NCBI RefSeq assembly: GCF_029490015.1 | Contig: NZ_CP120468.1 | Coordinates: forward strand, 682,001 to 746,000 | Origin: Halobaculum limi | GTDB lineage: Archaea; Halobacteriota; Halobacteria; Halobacteriales; Haloferacaceae | Reading direction: 5' to 3' | DNA length: 64,000 nt | Part shown: in pieces, positions 44,423 to 52,307 of the stretch | Layout of the letters: each line of letters starts with the position of its first letter | Position numbering within the stretch: the first letter of the stretch is position 1 | Program-made: the position numbers and the translations under genes | Notes under the pieces: model-generated | Database searches by the model: none | What the model saw: the letters and a program-made list of their open reading frames with translations, nothing else | Told to the model about the DNA's origin: nothing

Positions 44423-45787
44423 ATGCGACACCCCGCCGCCGCGGCCACGCTCGCGCTGGTGCTGGCGCTCGCTGGCGCCGCTCCAGCGCTCGCTGGCGCG
44501 GTCGCCGCCCCGTCGCCGGCGGACGCGCCGGTGACGGCGGCGACGACGTCGAACGCGGTGACGGACGCTCCTCGCGACATCGGTGACGCCTTCGCACAGA
44601 CCGGCGACATCGAGGCTGACCGGGTGGTCCTCCGAGCGACGCTCCAACCCGACGGCGACGCGCAGTGGCGCATCGCCTATCGGATCGAGTTGACCGACCA
44701 GAACACGACCGACGCGTTCGAGAGCCTGCAGTCGGACATCCGCGCAAACTCCTCGGCGTACGTCTCGCGGTTCGAGTCGCGGATGACCACCACCGTCGGC
44801 GCCGCCGAGAACGCGACCGGCCGCGAGATGCAAGCGAGCAACTTCTCGGTGACCGCCCAGCGCAACCCCTTCCCGACGAGCAACGACTACGGCGTCGTCG
44901 CCTACACGTTCACGTGGGAGGGATTCGCCGCCACACAGGGGAACCGCCTCGTCGCTGGCGACGCCCTCGCGGGCCTGTTCCTCGACTCCGGCACCGTCCT
45001 CACGGTCGCGTGGCCCGACGACTACGAGGTACGCTCGGTCACGCCCGAGGCAGACGAGCCCTCCGAGACCGCCGTGACGTGGCGCGGCGAACGCAACTTC
45101 GGCCCCGACCAGCCTCGCGTGACGGTCGCACCCGCGTCCGCGCTCCCGTTCCGCCCCGCATACATCGCCGCCGCGGCCGTCCTCTTGCTCGGCATCGGTG
45201 CGGCGACCGTCCTCCGGCGGCGCGGCGACCTCCCGATCGGTGACGACGACGCGACGACGCTCGCTGAGGAACCACCCGGAGGCGCCGCTGGCACCGCGGC
45301 CGACGGAGCGACCGCCGACAACGCGGACGGCGACAGCGCCGCCGACGTGGATGGTGGTGCGGCCGCCGGCGACGCGAGCGAGGACGGGACCGCTGACGCT
45401 GACGACGGCGCGGTCGCCGCCGGTACCGGGAGTGACGGGGAAGATACCGACGAGGCCGACGCCGCTGGCGGCGCCGAGGAAGACGACACGACCCCGCCGG
45501 AGGAACTGCTCAGCCCGCACGAACGTGTCGTCCGTCTCGTCGAGGACAACGGTGGGCGGATGAAGCAGGCGGACGTGACGGAAGCGCTCGACTGGAGCGC
45601 CGCCCGCACCAGCCAGGTCGTCGGCGACCTCCGTGACGACGGCACCATCGAGAGTTTCCGACTGGGTCGCGAGAACGTCTTGCGCCTCCCCGAAGCCGAC
45701 GACGACCCCCATCCGGGCGACCCGCACGCCGAGGACACTGAGAGTGGTGACGCCGCTGACGACGACGCCGACGCAGGCGGGCGCTAA
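44423..45787 (+). CDS. Membrane-anchored winged-helix protein
   Basis: Protein of 454 residues with a signal peptide (about 1-26), an extracellular domain (about 50-250), one membrane helix (AAAVLLLGIGAATVL), an acidic Ala/Asp/Gly-rich linker (about 275-370) and a cytoplasmic winged helix-turn-helix (ERVVRLVEDNGGRMKQADV and AARTSQVVGDLRDDG). It resembles haloarchaeal DUF7345/DUF7343 proteins that may carry an outside signal to DNA. It may regulate the downstream secreted-protein gene. Signalling mechanism is inference. Confidence 0.78.
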   Translation: MRHPAAAATLALVLALAGAAPALAGAVAAPSPADAPVTAATTSNAVTDAPRDIGDAFAQTGDIEADRVVLRATLQPDGDAQWRIAYRIELTDQNTTDAFESLQSDIRANSSAYVSRFESRMTTTVGAAENATGREMQASNFSVTAQRNPFPTSNDYGVVAYTFTWEGFAATQGNRLVAGDALAGLFLDSGTVLTVAWPDDYEVRSVTPEADEPSETAVTWRGERNFGPDQPRVTVAPASALPFRPAYIAAAAVLLLGIGAATVLRRRGDLPIGDDDATTLAEEPPGGAAGTAADGATADNADGDSAADVDGGAAAGDASEDGTADADDGAVAAGTGSDGEDTDEADAAGGAEEDDTTPPEELLSPHERVVRLVEDNGGRMKQADVTEALDWSAARTSQVVGDLRDDGTIESFRLGRENVLRLPEADDDPHPGDPHAEDTESGDAADDDADAGGR

Positions 45788-45833
45788 CTCACCTCCGAGC
45801 GCATCGTCGAACGAATCGACAGCAGGCGCGGAG

Positions 45834-45849
45834 TTAACCTCGCTTAACC
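45834..45849 (+). promoter_or_regulatory. Direct repeat TTAACC-N4-TTAACC
   Basis: Two TTAACC hexamers 10 bases apart (one helical turn) lie about 35 bases upstream of the TATA-like CTATTA box. They are a plausible activator or repressor site for the 45910 gene. Confidence 0.4.
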
Positions 45850-45878
45850 GGACTGAATCCGACGAGAGCGAGTGGACG

Positions 45879-45884
45879 CTATTA
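45879..45884 (+). promoter_or_regulatory. TATA-like box for the 45910 gene
   Basis: CTATTA lies about 28 bases before the ATG at 45910, the leaderless spacing seen throughout this window. Confidence 0.4.
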
Positions 45885-45909
45885 GTGGGTAGCGGGCGAT
45901 GGCCGTGAT

Positions 45910-46968
45910 ATGAGTCGGACGACCGTGTTGTTGGCCGCGGTGATGCTGGTCGTCGCGGGGGTTCCCGCGACCGCCGCGTTCGCCCAGGAGTCACCGGGAG
46001 ACCAGCCGGGGGCGACGCTCGCCGGCGTGGTGGGGGTACAGGGGGCCGAGGTCGAGGGAGAAGTCGCGAGTCGGGCGCTCGACCGCCAACTCGCGACGGC
46101 CGAGTCGAACGAGTCGAGGGCGGCGGTCGTCGCGAACGAGACGGCGGCGCTGCGCGAGCAGTTGGCCGACCTCCGCGAGCGCCGCGAGACGCTCCGCGAG
46201 CGATTCCAAGCGGGCAACGTCAGTCGAGGTGAGTACCGAGCAAAACTCGCACGGATCGCAGCGCAGACGCGGACGCTCGAACGCCGCCTCAACACCACCG
46301 CCACAGCGGCCGAGGGCATCCCCGAGGAGACGCTTCGCGACCGGGGGGTGAACGTCTCGGCCATCCGCGACCTACGGGCGAACGCCTCGAATATGACCGA
46401 CGGTGAGGCCGCCGAGGCCGCCCGTCAGATCGCCGGCAACGATGCCGGGAAGGGATTAGCCGGCGAGCGCGGGCCGCCGGAGGACCGCGGGCCACCCGAG
46501 GAGCGCGGACCGCCCGACGACCGCGACAACGGAACCGAAACAGCGACCGAAGACGACGACCGCGGACCGCCAGAAGACCGGCGCAACGAGACCGGCGCTG
46601 AGGCCGGGTCCGGGAACGGTGATGGTGGGCCACCCGAGGACCGGGGAAACGCGAGCGACGCCGGTGACGACCGCGGAAACGGCACTGACGGCGCGAACGG
46701 GTCGGGTCCGCCCGAGGACGCGGGCGGTGAGGACACCGCAACCGAGAGCGACGGCGACGACGCGGGCAGTGAGAACGGTTCTGACGACCGCGGCGCCGCC
46801 AACGAGACTGCCTCGGACGGCAACAACGGTTCGAACGGCGACACCGGGAACGGGTCTGGAGGTAGTGGTACCGGTGCCGACGAGAGGTCTGACGACGACG
46901 ACTCCGACGACGAGTCAGACACCGACGCGCTCGAAACGCGCCGGGTCGCGGCGTCGCTCGACCGCTGA
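45910..46968 (+). CDS. Secreted coiled-coil protein with PPEDRG repeats
   Basis: Exported protein of 352 residues. A Sec signal peptide (VPATAAFAQ) is followed by a helical segment rich in Arg/Glu/Leu (REQLADLRERRETLRERF) likely to form a coiled coil, and then a low-complexity tail with repeated GPPEDRG-type motifs and Asn/Gly/Asp runs ending near TRRVAASLDR. Codons vary between repeat copies, so the motif is kept at protein level. Many N-x-S/T sites suggest glycosylation. It may be a cell-surface spacer or matrix protein; function unknown. Confidence 0.72.
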   Translation: MSRTTVLLAAVMLVVAGVPATAAFAQESPGDQPGATLAGVVGVQGAEVEGEVASRALDRQLATAESNESRAAVVANETAALREQLADLRERRETLRERFQAGNVSRGEYRAKLARIAAQTRTLERRLNTTATAAEGIPEETLRDRGVNVSAIRDLRANASNMTDGEAAEAARQIAGNDAGKGLAGERGPPEDRGPPEERGPPDDRDNGTETATEDDDRGPPEDRRNETGAEAGSGNGDGGPPEDRGNASDAGDDRGNGTDGANGSGPPEDAGGEDTATESDGDDAGSENGSDDRGAANETASDGNNGSNGDTGNGSGGSGTGADERSDDDDSDDESDTDALETRRVAASLDR

Positions 46969-47178
46969 CACGACAGGATGGGTCGACGGCTCGTCGCCGC
47001 CGACGGGTGCGGGGCTTTTCGGCGAAACGGCTCCGTTGGTACTCTTGGATGGAGACAGTAGTACCGTGCTAAATAGCGCGGATGAGTCCAGCACGGCGCT
47101 TCCAATTGGTTCACGTTACGTTGAACGAACCACCTGATCGGTGACTCGTCGAAGTGAGTGATTTAGGGGGGACAGGAG

Positions 47179-47496
47179 TCAGGACTCGCGCCACTTGTGG
47201 CCGCACTCGACGCAGGTGAACAGCCGAACCTCGTAGGAACCGCCCGGTTTCGGCATCATCTGGTAGTAGGCCCGGTCGCTGTCGCAGTCGTCCGCGGGAC
47301 AGGGCTCCTCCATCGTCTCGGTGGGGTCCTGCGTCGCGTCGGCCACGGCGGGTGCCCCGTCGTCCTGCTGTCCATCCCGGAGTGCCATCGCCGCTTCTGC
47401 TTGCGAGTCTCGTCGCTCCTCGTTCTCGCAGGTGCGACACACCCATGTGTCGCCCTCTGTGTGCATCATCGACCCACACTCGTCACAGAACTGCAT
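47179..47496 (-). CDS. TFS/RPA12-like transcription factor, DE motif missing
   Basis: Zinc-ribbon protein of 105 residues. The N-terminal ribbon uses C4, C7, C20 and C23 (CDECG, CRTC) and the C-terminal ribbon C66, C71, C95 and C98 (ending ECGHKWRES), as in TFS and TFIIS. The loop that should contain the catalytic Asp-Glu pair (RSADEP in TFS) reads QMMPKPGGSYEV instead, so it is unlikely to trigger RNA cleavage by polymerase. It may be a subunit-like or inhibitory paralogue. The start at 47496 lies about 28 bases after a TATA box (47524-47528). A true TFS should exist elsewhere in the genome. Confidence 0.85.
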   Translation of the reverse strand: MQFCDECGSMMHTEGDTWVCRTCENEERRDSQAEAAMALRDGQQDDGAPAVADATQDPTETMEEPCPADDCDSDRAYYQMMPKPGGSYEVRLFTCVECGHKWRES

Positions 47497-47523
47497 ACTG
47501 CGTACGGATACACGACCGTCGAG

Positions 47524-47528
47524 TATAT
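47524..47528 (-). promoter_or_regulatory. TATA box for the TFS-like gene
   Basis: GATATACTC on the minus strand lies 28 to 32 bases before the start codon at 47496, fitting a leaderless transcript. Confidence 0.45.
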
Positions 47529-47699
47529 CTGTTAACTTCCGCTCCGTCGTGGGTTTCAGGCACCTGCTCATACTGACTGCGTCGGCCGACGCCCTTCGCA
47601 TACTGCGTGAGAAGATGTGTATGCAAGACTCCCGTCCTGTATTCAGCGGGCTCCCACTACCCCCTCTCCGAGAGCAGAACTCGACAGCACCCCGCGAAA

Positions 47700-47705
47700 C
47701 CTATA
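47700..47705 (+). promoter_or_regulatory. TATA-like box for the SPFH gene
   Basis: CCTATA lies about 28 bases before the ATG at 47731. Confidence 0.4.
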
Positions 47706-47730
47706 GGTGGCGTGTTGCCCAACCGATACT

Positions 47731-48903
47731 ATGGACAGCACCGGCAGGGAGTTCTTTCGACGCCTCGGTCGCCTGAGCGCGGGCGAGGGCGGTCGTACGG
47801 GGGTGCTTCCCGACAACGGAGTCGCGGAAGCCGCCCTCGCGTTCGCACTCGCGGTGTTCGTGTTCGTCGTCCTGCCGCCGTCGCTAGCGCTCGCGGGCTT
47901 TTTGATCGTGTTGGCGCTGGCGACGCTCGTCTCCAGCGTCGAAATCGTGCAGGCGTACGAGAAGCGTGCGCTCACCGTGTTCGGCGCGAATTGGGGCCTC
48001 CTCGACCCGGGGCTGCACTTCGTCCCGCCGTTCGTCTCGCGCACGTACCAGTTCGACACGCGCGTCGAGACCATCGACGTGCCCACGCAGGAAGCCATCA
48101 CGCGCGACAATTCGCCCGTGCGGGCCGACGCCGTGGTGTACATCCGCGTCGTCGACGCCGAACGCGCATTCCTCCAAGTCGAGGACTACCGCCGCGCGAC
48201 GGCGTTGCTCGCGCAGACGACGCTGCGGGCGGTGCTGGGCGATATGGAACTCGACGAGACGTTGAGCCGACGTGAGGAGATCAACCGCCGGATTCGCGAG
48301 GGACTGCAGGGACCAACCGACCAGTGGGGCGTCGACGTGGAGATGGTCGAGGTCCGAGAGGTGCTCCCGACGCCGGTCGTCCTCAACGCGATGGAACAGC
48401 AGTCGTCCGCCGAGCGTCGCCGCCGGGCGATGATCCTCGAAGCGCAGGGTCGCCGTCGCTCTGCGGTCGAGGCCGCCGAGGGTGACCGCGCGGCGAACGT
48501 CCTCGCGGCGGAGGGAGAGAAGGTCGCGTCCGTGTTGGAGGCGCAGGGCGACGCCATCTCGACGGTGCTGCGCGCACGGGCGGCGGAGTCGATGGGCGAA
48601 CGCGCCATCATCGACAAGGGGATGGAGACGCTCGCGGCTATCGGCCAAGGCGAGTCCACGACGTACATCATCCCACAGGAACTCACCAGTCTGCTCGGCC
48701 GCTACGGCGAGACGCTCACCGGGTCCGACGTGGGCACGGGCGAGGGACTCGCACCGTTGGCGTTCGACGCTTCCGACCGCGAACTGCTCGGACTCGACTC
48801 CGTCGACGAGATTCTCGACGGCGAAGCGACGACGGAGGGCGACGGCGCGGCGACCGACAGCGCGTTGGTCGACCCGGACACCGAGGCCGAGTTCTCCGAC
48901 TGA
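47731..48903 (+). CDS. SPFH domain (prohibitin/HflK-type) membrane protein
   Basis: Protein of 390 residues: hydrophobic N-terminal hairpin (ALAFALAVFVFVVLPPSLALAGFLIVLALATLV, about 40-75), then the SPFH/band-7 domain (about 75-230) and a long coiled coil (about 230-315) with ILEAQGRRRSAVEAAEGDR. Family members form ring oligomers and scaffold membrane proteases. No partner NfeD or FtsH-like gene lies next to it. The start at 47731 follows the TATA spacing. Confidence 0.86.
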   Translation: MDSTGREFFRRLGRLSAGEGGRTGVLPDNGVAEAALAFALAVFVFVVLPPSLALAGFLIVLALATLVSSVEIVQAYEKRALTVFGANWGLLDPGLHFVPPFVSRTYQFDTRVETIDVPTQEAITRDNSPVRADAVVYIRVVDAERAFLQVEDYRRATALLAQTTLRAVLGDMELDETLSRREEINRRIREGLQGPTDQWGVDVEMVEVREVLPTPVVLNAMEQQSSAERRRRAMILEAQGRRRSAVEAAEGDRAANVLAAEGEKVASVLEAQGDAISTVLRARAAESMGERAIIDKGMETLAAIGQGESTTYIIPQELTSLLGRYGETLTGSDVGTGEGLAPLAFDASDRELLGLDSVDEILDGEATTEGDGAATDSALVDPDTEAEFSD

Positions 48904-48927
48904 GCGACGGCCGCGGCGACGACCGGC

Positions 48928-49575
48928 CTACAACTGTGGTTCGAGTGCGCCGATGTCGTAGTAGTACAGCCAGAGATTCGCGCGGAGGTCTCCCGTCAGG
49001 TACTCGGTAATCGTCGCTCGGAGCAACGCGGCACGCGAGGAATCGCCAGACTGGACGGCGTCGAGGTAGGCAGGGCCGAGTTCGTCTCCGAACCGCGCGT
49101 TGTCGAGCGGTTCGCCGCGCCACGTCGTCTGCTTCGGGTGGTCGCCGTAGGCGGCCAGCGACTCCTCGAGACTGGGCCACTTCTCGCCGCGTTCGTCTGC
49201 GAGGTCCTTCCGGTCGTCGTGGAATAAGTCGAGGTGCGTCTCGGCGGTGTCGATGGCGGGCGAGCGTCGCTGCGCGCCGAGGGCGTCGAGGCGACCAGCC
49301 AAGAAGTCGAAGTCGAAGCCGCGGCCGTTGAACGTGACGAGGTAGTCTGCCTCGTACTCTTCCAGTCGCGCGAGTGCGTCGCCGATGAGCGTGGCCTCGT
49401 CGTCTGCCCCCCGCCGGTGAAACAGGTCGAGCGTCGCCGCCGAGAGCGGATTCGCTCGCTCGTGGACGCCGACACCGATAGACACCGTCTCGCCCTGCGT
49501 GGGCTTGTAGTGGGTCGTCTCGATGTCGAGCGTCGCGATCCGCCGGTGTCCGGCGTCGTCCCTGTCGTAGCGCAT
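48928..49575 (-). CDS. RNase H-fold exonuclease (YprB/DEDD type)
   Basis: Protein of 215 residues. The catalytic acid pair is TLDIETTHYKP (DxE), then YLVTFNGRGFDFDFL and a helical end with YYYD. This matches the predicted 3'-5' exonuclease family of B. subtilis YprB. The start MRYDRDDAG at 49575 is chosen because the upstream in-frame extension (49632) is Arg/Pro-rich. It probably processes DNA or RNA ends; the substrate is unknown. Confidence 0.8.
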   Translation of the reverse strand: MRYDRDDAGHRRIATLDIETTHYKPTQGETVSIGVGVHERANPLSAATLDLFHRRGADDEATLIGDALARLEEYEADYLVTFNGRGFDFDFLAGRLDALGAQRRSPAIDTAETHLDLFHDDRKDLADERGEKWPSLEESLAAYGDHPKQTTWRGEPLDNARFGDELGPAYLDAVQSGDSSRAALLRATITEYLTGDLRANLWLYYYDIGALEPQL

Positions 49576-49695
49576 ACCGGGGCCGATGGGGAGTGGGCGG
49601 ATGAGCGTGGCGGTGAGGCGGTGGGAGCACACCGCTGAACCGCGTCGAGAGCCAGTCGCGGCGCTTAACCCGCTCTGTCGACTACTCGGAGGCGA

Positions 49696-50832
49696 ATGAG
49701 TGAGACACGCGACCGGCGGGAGTTCTGCCCGCGCTGTGGCGACCCGGTTCCAGAGCGGGAGGAACCGCTCCCTGGCGAGCCACGTGAACGCGACCGCGTG
49801 CTCTGTGACGCCTGTTACTTCGAGGACTTCGAGTTGGTCGACGCGCCCGACCGCGTCGAGGTGACCGTCTGTTCACATTGTGGCGCGGTCCACCGCGGCA
49901 ACCGCTGGGTCGACGTCGGCGCGCGCGACTACACCGACGTCGCCGTCGACGAGGTGTCGGAGGAACTCGCGGTCCACCTCAAGGCCGAACAGGTCCAGTG
50001 GGGCGTCGACCCCGAACAGGTCGACCAGAACACGATCCGAATGCACTGCACGTTCGCGGGCGTCGTCCGCGGCATCCACGTCGAAGAGGAGGTTGTCGTG
50101 CCCGTCAAGATCAGTCGCGGGACCTGCGACCGCTGTGGCCGCATCTCCGGCGGGAGTTACGCTGCAGAGGTCCAGATCCGCGGCGTCGACCGCGTTCCCG
50201 ACTCCACAGAGCAGTCGAAGGCCGTCGAAATCGCCGAGTCGCTCGTGGCCGAACGCGAGGCCGACGGCGACCGCGAGTCGTTCGTCACCGAGGTCATCGA
50301 CCAACCCGAGGGCAAGGACGTGAAACTCTCGACGAACAAACTCGGGAAGGCAGTCGCCACACAGATCACCGAAGAACTCGGCGGTTCCTACTCCGAGGCA
50401 CCGACGCTCGTCACCGAGGACGGCGACGGCAACGAGGTGTACCGCGTCACGTTCGCGGTGCGTCTGCCGAAGTTCCGGCCAGGCGACATCATCGACCCTG
50501 CGGACGACGAGGGGCCGGTGCTGGTGCGGTCGGTTCGCGGGAACCTGAAAGGTGTCCGGATGGCGACGGGTGAACCGTACGAAGCCCGCTTCGAGGAGGG
50601 TGAGACACCCGACGCCGAGAAGGTGGGCGAGGCCGACGACGCCGTCGAGACGACCGTCGTCACCGTCGAGGACGACAACGCCGTGCAGGTGCTCGACCCT
50701 GAGACGTACGAGGCGGTGACCATCCCGCGGCCGCCAGGCGTCGCCGAGGACGCCGCCACCGTCGACGTGGTGAAGACGGACGTGGGTCTGTACGTGGTGC
50801 CGTCGGAGATGGACGACGAAACAGAAGAGTAA
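49696..50832 (+). CDS. nmd3: NMD3-related ribosome biogenesis protein
   Basis: Archaeal homologue of the eukaryotic 60S export adaptor NMD3, 378 residues. The N-terminal zinc region is complete: CPRCG, CDAC, CSHCG and CDRCG (eight Cys between about residues 11 and 140), followed by SH3-like and OB-like domains. It should bind the large ribosomal subunit during assembly or quality control. It starts at 49696 after a GGAGG site 5 bases upstream (49688). Its stop lies against the mobile element boundary. Confidence 0.9.
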   Translation: MSETRDRREFCPRCGDPVPEREEPLPGEPRERDRVLCDACYFEDFELVDAPDRVEVTVCSHCGAVHRGNRWVDVGARDYTDVAVDEVSEELAVHLKAEQVQWGVDPEQVDQNTIRMHCTFAGVVRGIHVEEEVVVPVKISRGTCDRCGRISGGSYAAEVQIRGVDRVPDSTEQSKAVEIAESLVAEREADGDRESFVTEVIDQPEGKDVKLSTNKLGKAVATQITEELGGSYSEAPTLVTEDGDGNEVYRVTFAVRLPKFRPGDIIDPADDEGPVLVRSVRGNLKGVRMATGEPYEARFEEGETPDAEKVGEADDAVETTVVTVEDDNAVQVLDPETYEAVTIPRPPGVAEDAATVDVVKTDVGLYVVPSEMDDETEE

Positions 50833-50850
50833 GGCTCTGTTGAAAGCCTC
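50833..50850 (+). repeat. Left terminal inverted repeat
   Basis: GGCTCTGTTGAAAGCCTC; matches the reverse complement of 51856-51873 except for one base (G versus T at position 14). Confidence 0.65.
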
Positions 50851-51017
50851 GATCAGTGATAGATTCCAGCGAGCCTGCTGAATACACAGTGCGAGTCGCC
50901 TACTGTTGAGCCACCATTGTCGGTAGCGGCCAGTGGTAGATACAGAGGCTGTATGCAGCAGTTCGGTTAGGAGAACAAGACCGACAAGACCCAGTAGATC
51001 CGAAGAAACCTCTCCGG

Positions 51018-51317
51018 TTACTGGCTGACGAATTCGGGCACGAAGAAGACGGCCACGATCAGACACAGCAGTACGAAGATTCCTGTGAGACGCAGGACAC
51101 CAGCGGCCTGCCGTCTGTTTTTCGGAAGGGATTCAGCGATTCCAGACAAGGCGCTTCCTGCTATCATAAACAGGAGCCAGCTGCCAAGTGTGGCATTCTC
51201 GACGAACATAGCGTATCCGTATATCCCCGAGAAGATCAAGGCCGCACAGAGTTGGATTGCTCCAATCGGCTGACCAGATGGCTCACTGAACACTGTCTTG
51301 TCAATGATGGAGGGCAT
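51018..51317 (-). CDS. Small membrane protein in the mobile element
   Basis: Predicted 99-residue protein starting MPSIIDKTVFSEPSG at 51317 (an ATG at 51398 would give 126 residues). It has three hydrophobic segments (GAIQLCAALIFSGIYGYAM, SWLLFMIAGSALSGI and LTGIFVLLCLIVAVFFV). Its composition is less acidic and its codons less GC-rich than nearby genes, which suggests foreign origin. No family is recognised. Confidence 0.6.
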   Translation of the reverse strand: MPSIIDKTVFSEPSGQPIGAIQLCAALIFSGIYGYAMFVENATLGSWLLFMIAGSALSGIAESLPKNRRQAAGVLRLTGIFVLLCLIVAVFFVPEFVSQ

Positions 51318-51525
51318 CGAACGCCTTGCCTCGCCCGGGAGAGAAAAAGATGCTGAACGCACTATCACCGAGCGGGCAGTACATTGCACAATAAGCAAAC
51401 AGCAGTGATGCGTCTACGATATTCGTAGCACGTATTTTCCGGCGCTTTCCAGACTTGTACCTCTGTAAAACTGCGACCAGCGGAGAACCCGTGTTAGATA
51501 CAGTGAGACGACACACCTTCGATGG

Positions 51526-51534
51526 ATATATTTT
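51526..51534 (+). promoter_or_regulatory. TATA box inside the mobile element
   Basis: ATATATTTT centred about 26 bases before the ATG at 51556, a strong match to the archaeal promoter consensus, supports expression of the small ORF. Confidence 0.5.
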
Positions 51535-51555
51535 TCTCGGAGAAATTGGATTTTT

Positions 51556-51750
51556 ATGGAGCGGAGCAGAGCGCTCACGGTTTATGTCATTGTTCCGTGT
51601 TTTCTATACACTGCCGCCTTCGCAATCGCGTTAATTCGGTTTTCCGATGTTGTTGATACCAGCACTCTGAGACTGTCACACACGATATTCGCAGCGGTTA
51701 TGGCGGTAGTTCTCCTCGTCAAAAGGGACGAACTGTCCGCCGATAATTAA
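51556..51750 (+). CDS. Tiny membrane protein in the mobile element
   Basis: Protein of 64 residues with two membrane helices (LTVYVIVPCFLYTAAFAIALI and LSHTIFAAVMAVVLLV). A canonical TATA box lies 26 bases upstream, so it is probably expressed. The base composition is AT-rich. No family is recognised; it could be a cargo protein of the element. Confidence 0.6.
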   Translation: MERSRALTVYVIVPCFLYTAAFAIALIRFSDVVDTSTLRLSHTIFAAVMAVVLLVKRDELSADN

Positions 51751-51855
51751 GCAGCACATGTCGATCGACTAATTAAGTCATTCATCGATGAAATCAAAAA
51801 CAGTGATTCGCTTGCTACACCCGCTGTATCTGATACGGTGTTCTTATCAGACTTT

Positions 51856-51873
51856 GAGGATTTCAACAGAGCC
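51856..51873 (-). repeat. Right terminal inverted repeat
   Basis: GAGGATTTCAACAGAGCC; inverted copy of 50833-50850 with one mismatch. Confidence 0.65.
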
Positions 51874-51887
51874 AAGAACAAGCATTC

Positions 51888-51958
51888 AGCCGTCGCTTTT
51901 CCGACCTACCAGTACGCCAGTGGGTGCTCTCTGCCCGACTGAGTAGGTAGCGACGGCT
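51888..51958. repeat. Hairpin element AGCCGTCGCT/AGCGACGGCT
   Basis: Just outside the right end of the element, a perfect 10-bp inverted repeat (51888-51897 and 51949-51958) encloses CCTAC/GTAGG as a second stem. It resembles a short MITE or a structured RNA; no gene occupies it. Confidence 0.4.
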
Positions 51959-51993
51959 CAGTTGGGTCGAGTTCGGGAGAACGACGGACGTAC

Positions 51994-52179
51994 TTAGTCC
52001 GCGTTGACGTGGGAGGGACCGCTCGGGTCAAGCGGCGAGTGCGTCGTGGTGATGCCGCGCTTCTCACAGAGTTCGTCGAACCGGTCGAGGTCGACGCCGG
52101 CCTTCTTGGCCGCCTGTGTTCGGGTGAGCGTTCCGGCAGCGAACAGCGTCAGGGCCGTGTCGACGCCGTGGGTTGTCAT
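51994..52179 (-). CDS. Small helix-turn-helix-like protein
   Basis: Protein of 61 residues starting MTTHGVDTALTLFAAG at 52179. The segment TLTRTQAAKKAGVDLDRFDELCEKRG has the shape of a helix-turn-helix, as in haloarchaeal UPF0175-like small proteins. The upstream region has an AAGGAG site 3 bases before the ATG and a TATA box about 45 bases before it, so it has a short leader. Role unknown; possibly DNA binding. Confidence 0.65.
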   Translation of the reverse strand: MTTHGVDTALTLFAAGTLTRTQAAKKAGVDLDRFDELCEKRGITTTHSPLDPSGPSHVNAD

Positions 52180-52219
52180 ACTCTCCTTATCTGCAAGGGG
52201 ATACATAATCCTTCGTGAG

Positions 52220-52227
52220 ATTATATG
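52220..52227 (-). promoter_or_regulatory. TATA box for the small helix-turn-helix protein
   Basis: On the minus strand ACATATAAT lies about 45 bases before the ATG at 52179. A second AT-rich block (52201-52208) is closer. The former, with an AAGGAG site (52183-52188), predicts a leadered transcript. Confidence 0.4.
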
Positions 52228-52307
52228 TCACTAAGGTCGGCGCGATTCGAGGCCGTCGGCTCACGGCATATAAGGACGTATGCTGAATCTGCTTGCCGTA
52301 CGTGTGT

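Larger units (their letters stand above)
50833..51873. mobile_element. Inverted-repeat-bounded element with cargo, no transposase
   Basis: A segment of about 1041 bases begins GGCTCTGTTGAAAGCCTC and ends GAGGATTTCAACAGAGCC, a 17-of-18 inverted repeat continued by TGATA on both sides. The interior is visibly AT-richer than its surroundings and carries at least one gene with its own TATA box. Possible 8-base target duplications AAGAGTAA (50825-50832) and AAGAACAA (51874-51881) match at 6 of 8. No transposase fragment is recognised, so it would need a helper. The left end abuts the nmd3 stop codon. Confidence 0.6.

Noticed and set aside
44183-45994. A long minus-strand open frame opposite the membrane helix-turn-helix gene
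   Set aside because: Only its last 57 codons (44183-44356) look like a real protein, a small membrane protein with its own ATG; the rest is antisense shadow.
47109-47126. Imperfect palindrome GTTCACGTTACGTTGAAC between two convergent genes
   Set aside because: It could be an operator, but it has no promoter next to it and could be chance or part of a termination region.
50825-51881. 8-base target duplication of the mobile element (AAGAGTAA/AAGAACAA)
   Set aside because: Only 6 of 8 bases agree and the left copy overlaps the nmd3 stop codon, so it is not treated as proof of insertion.
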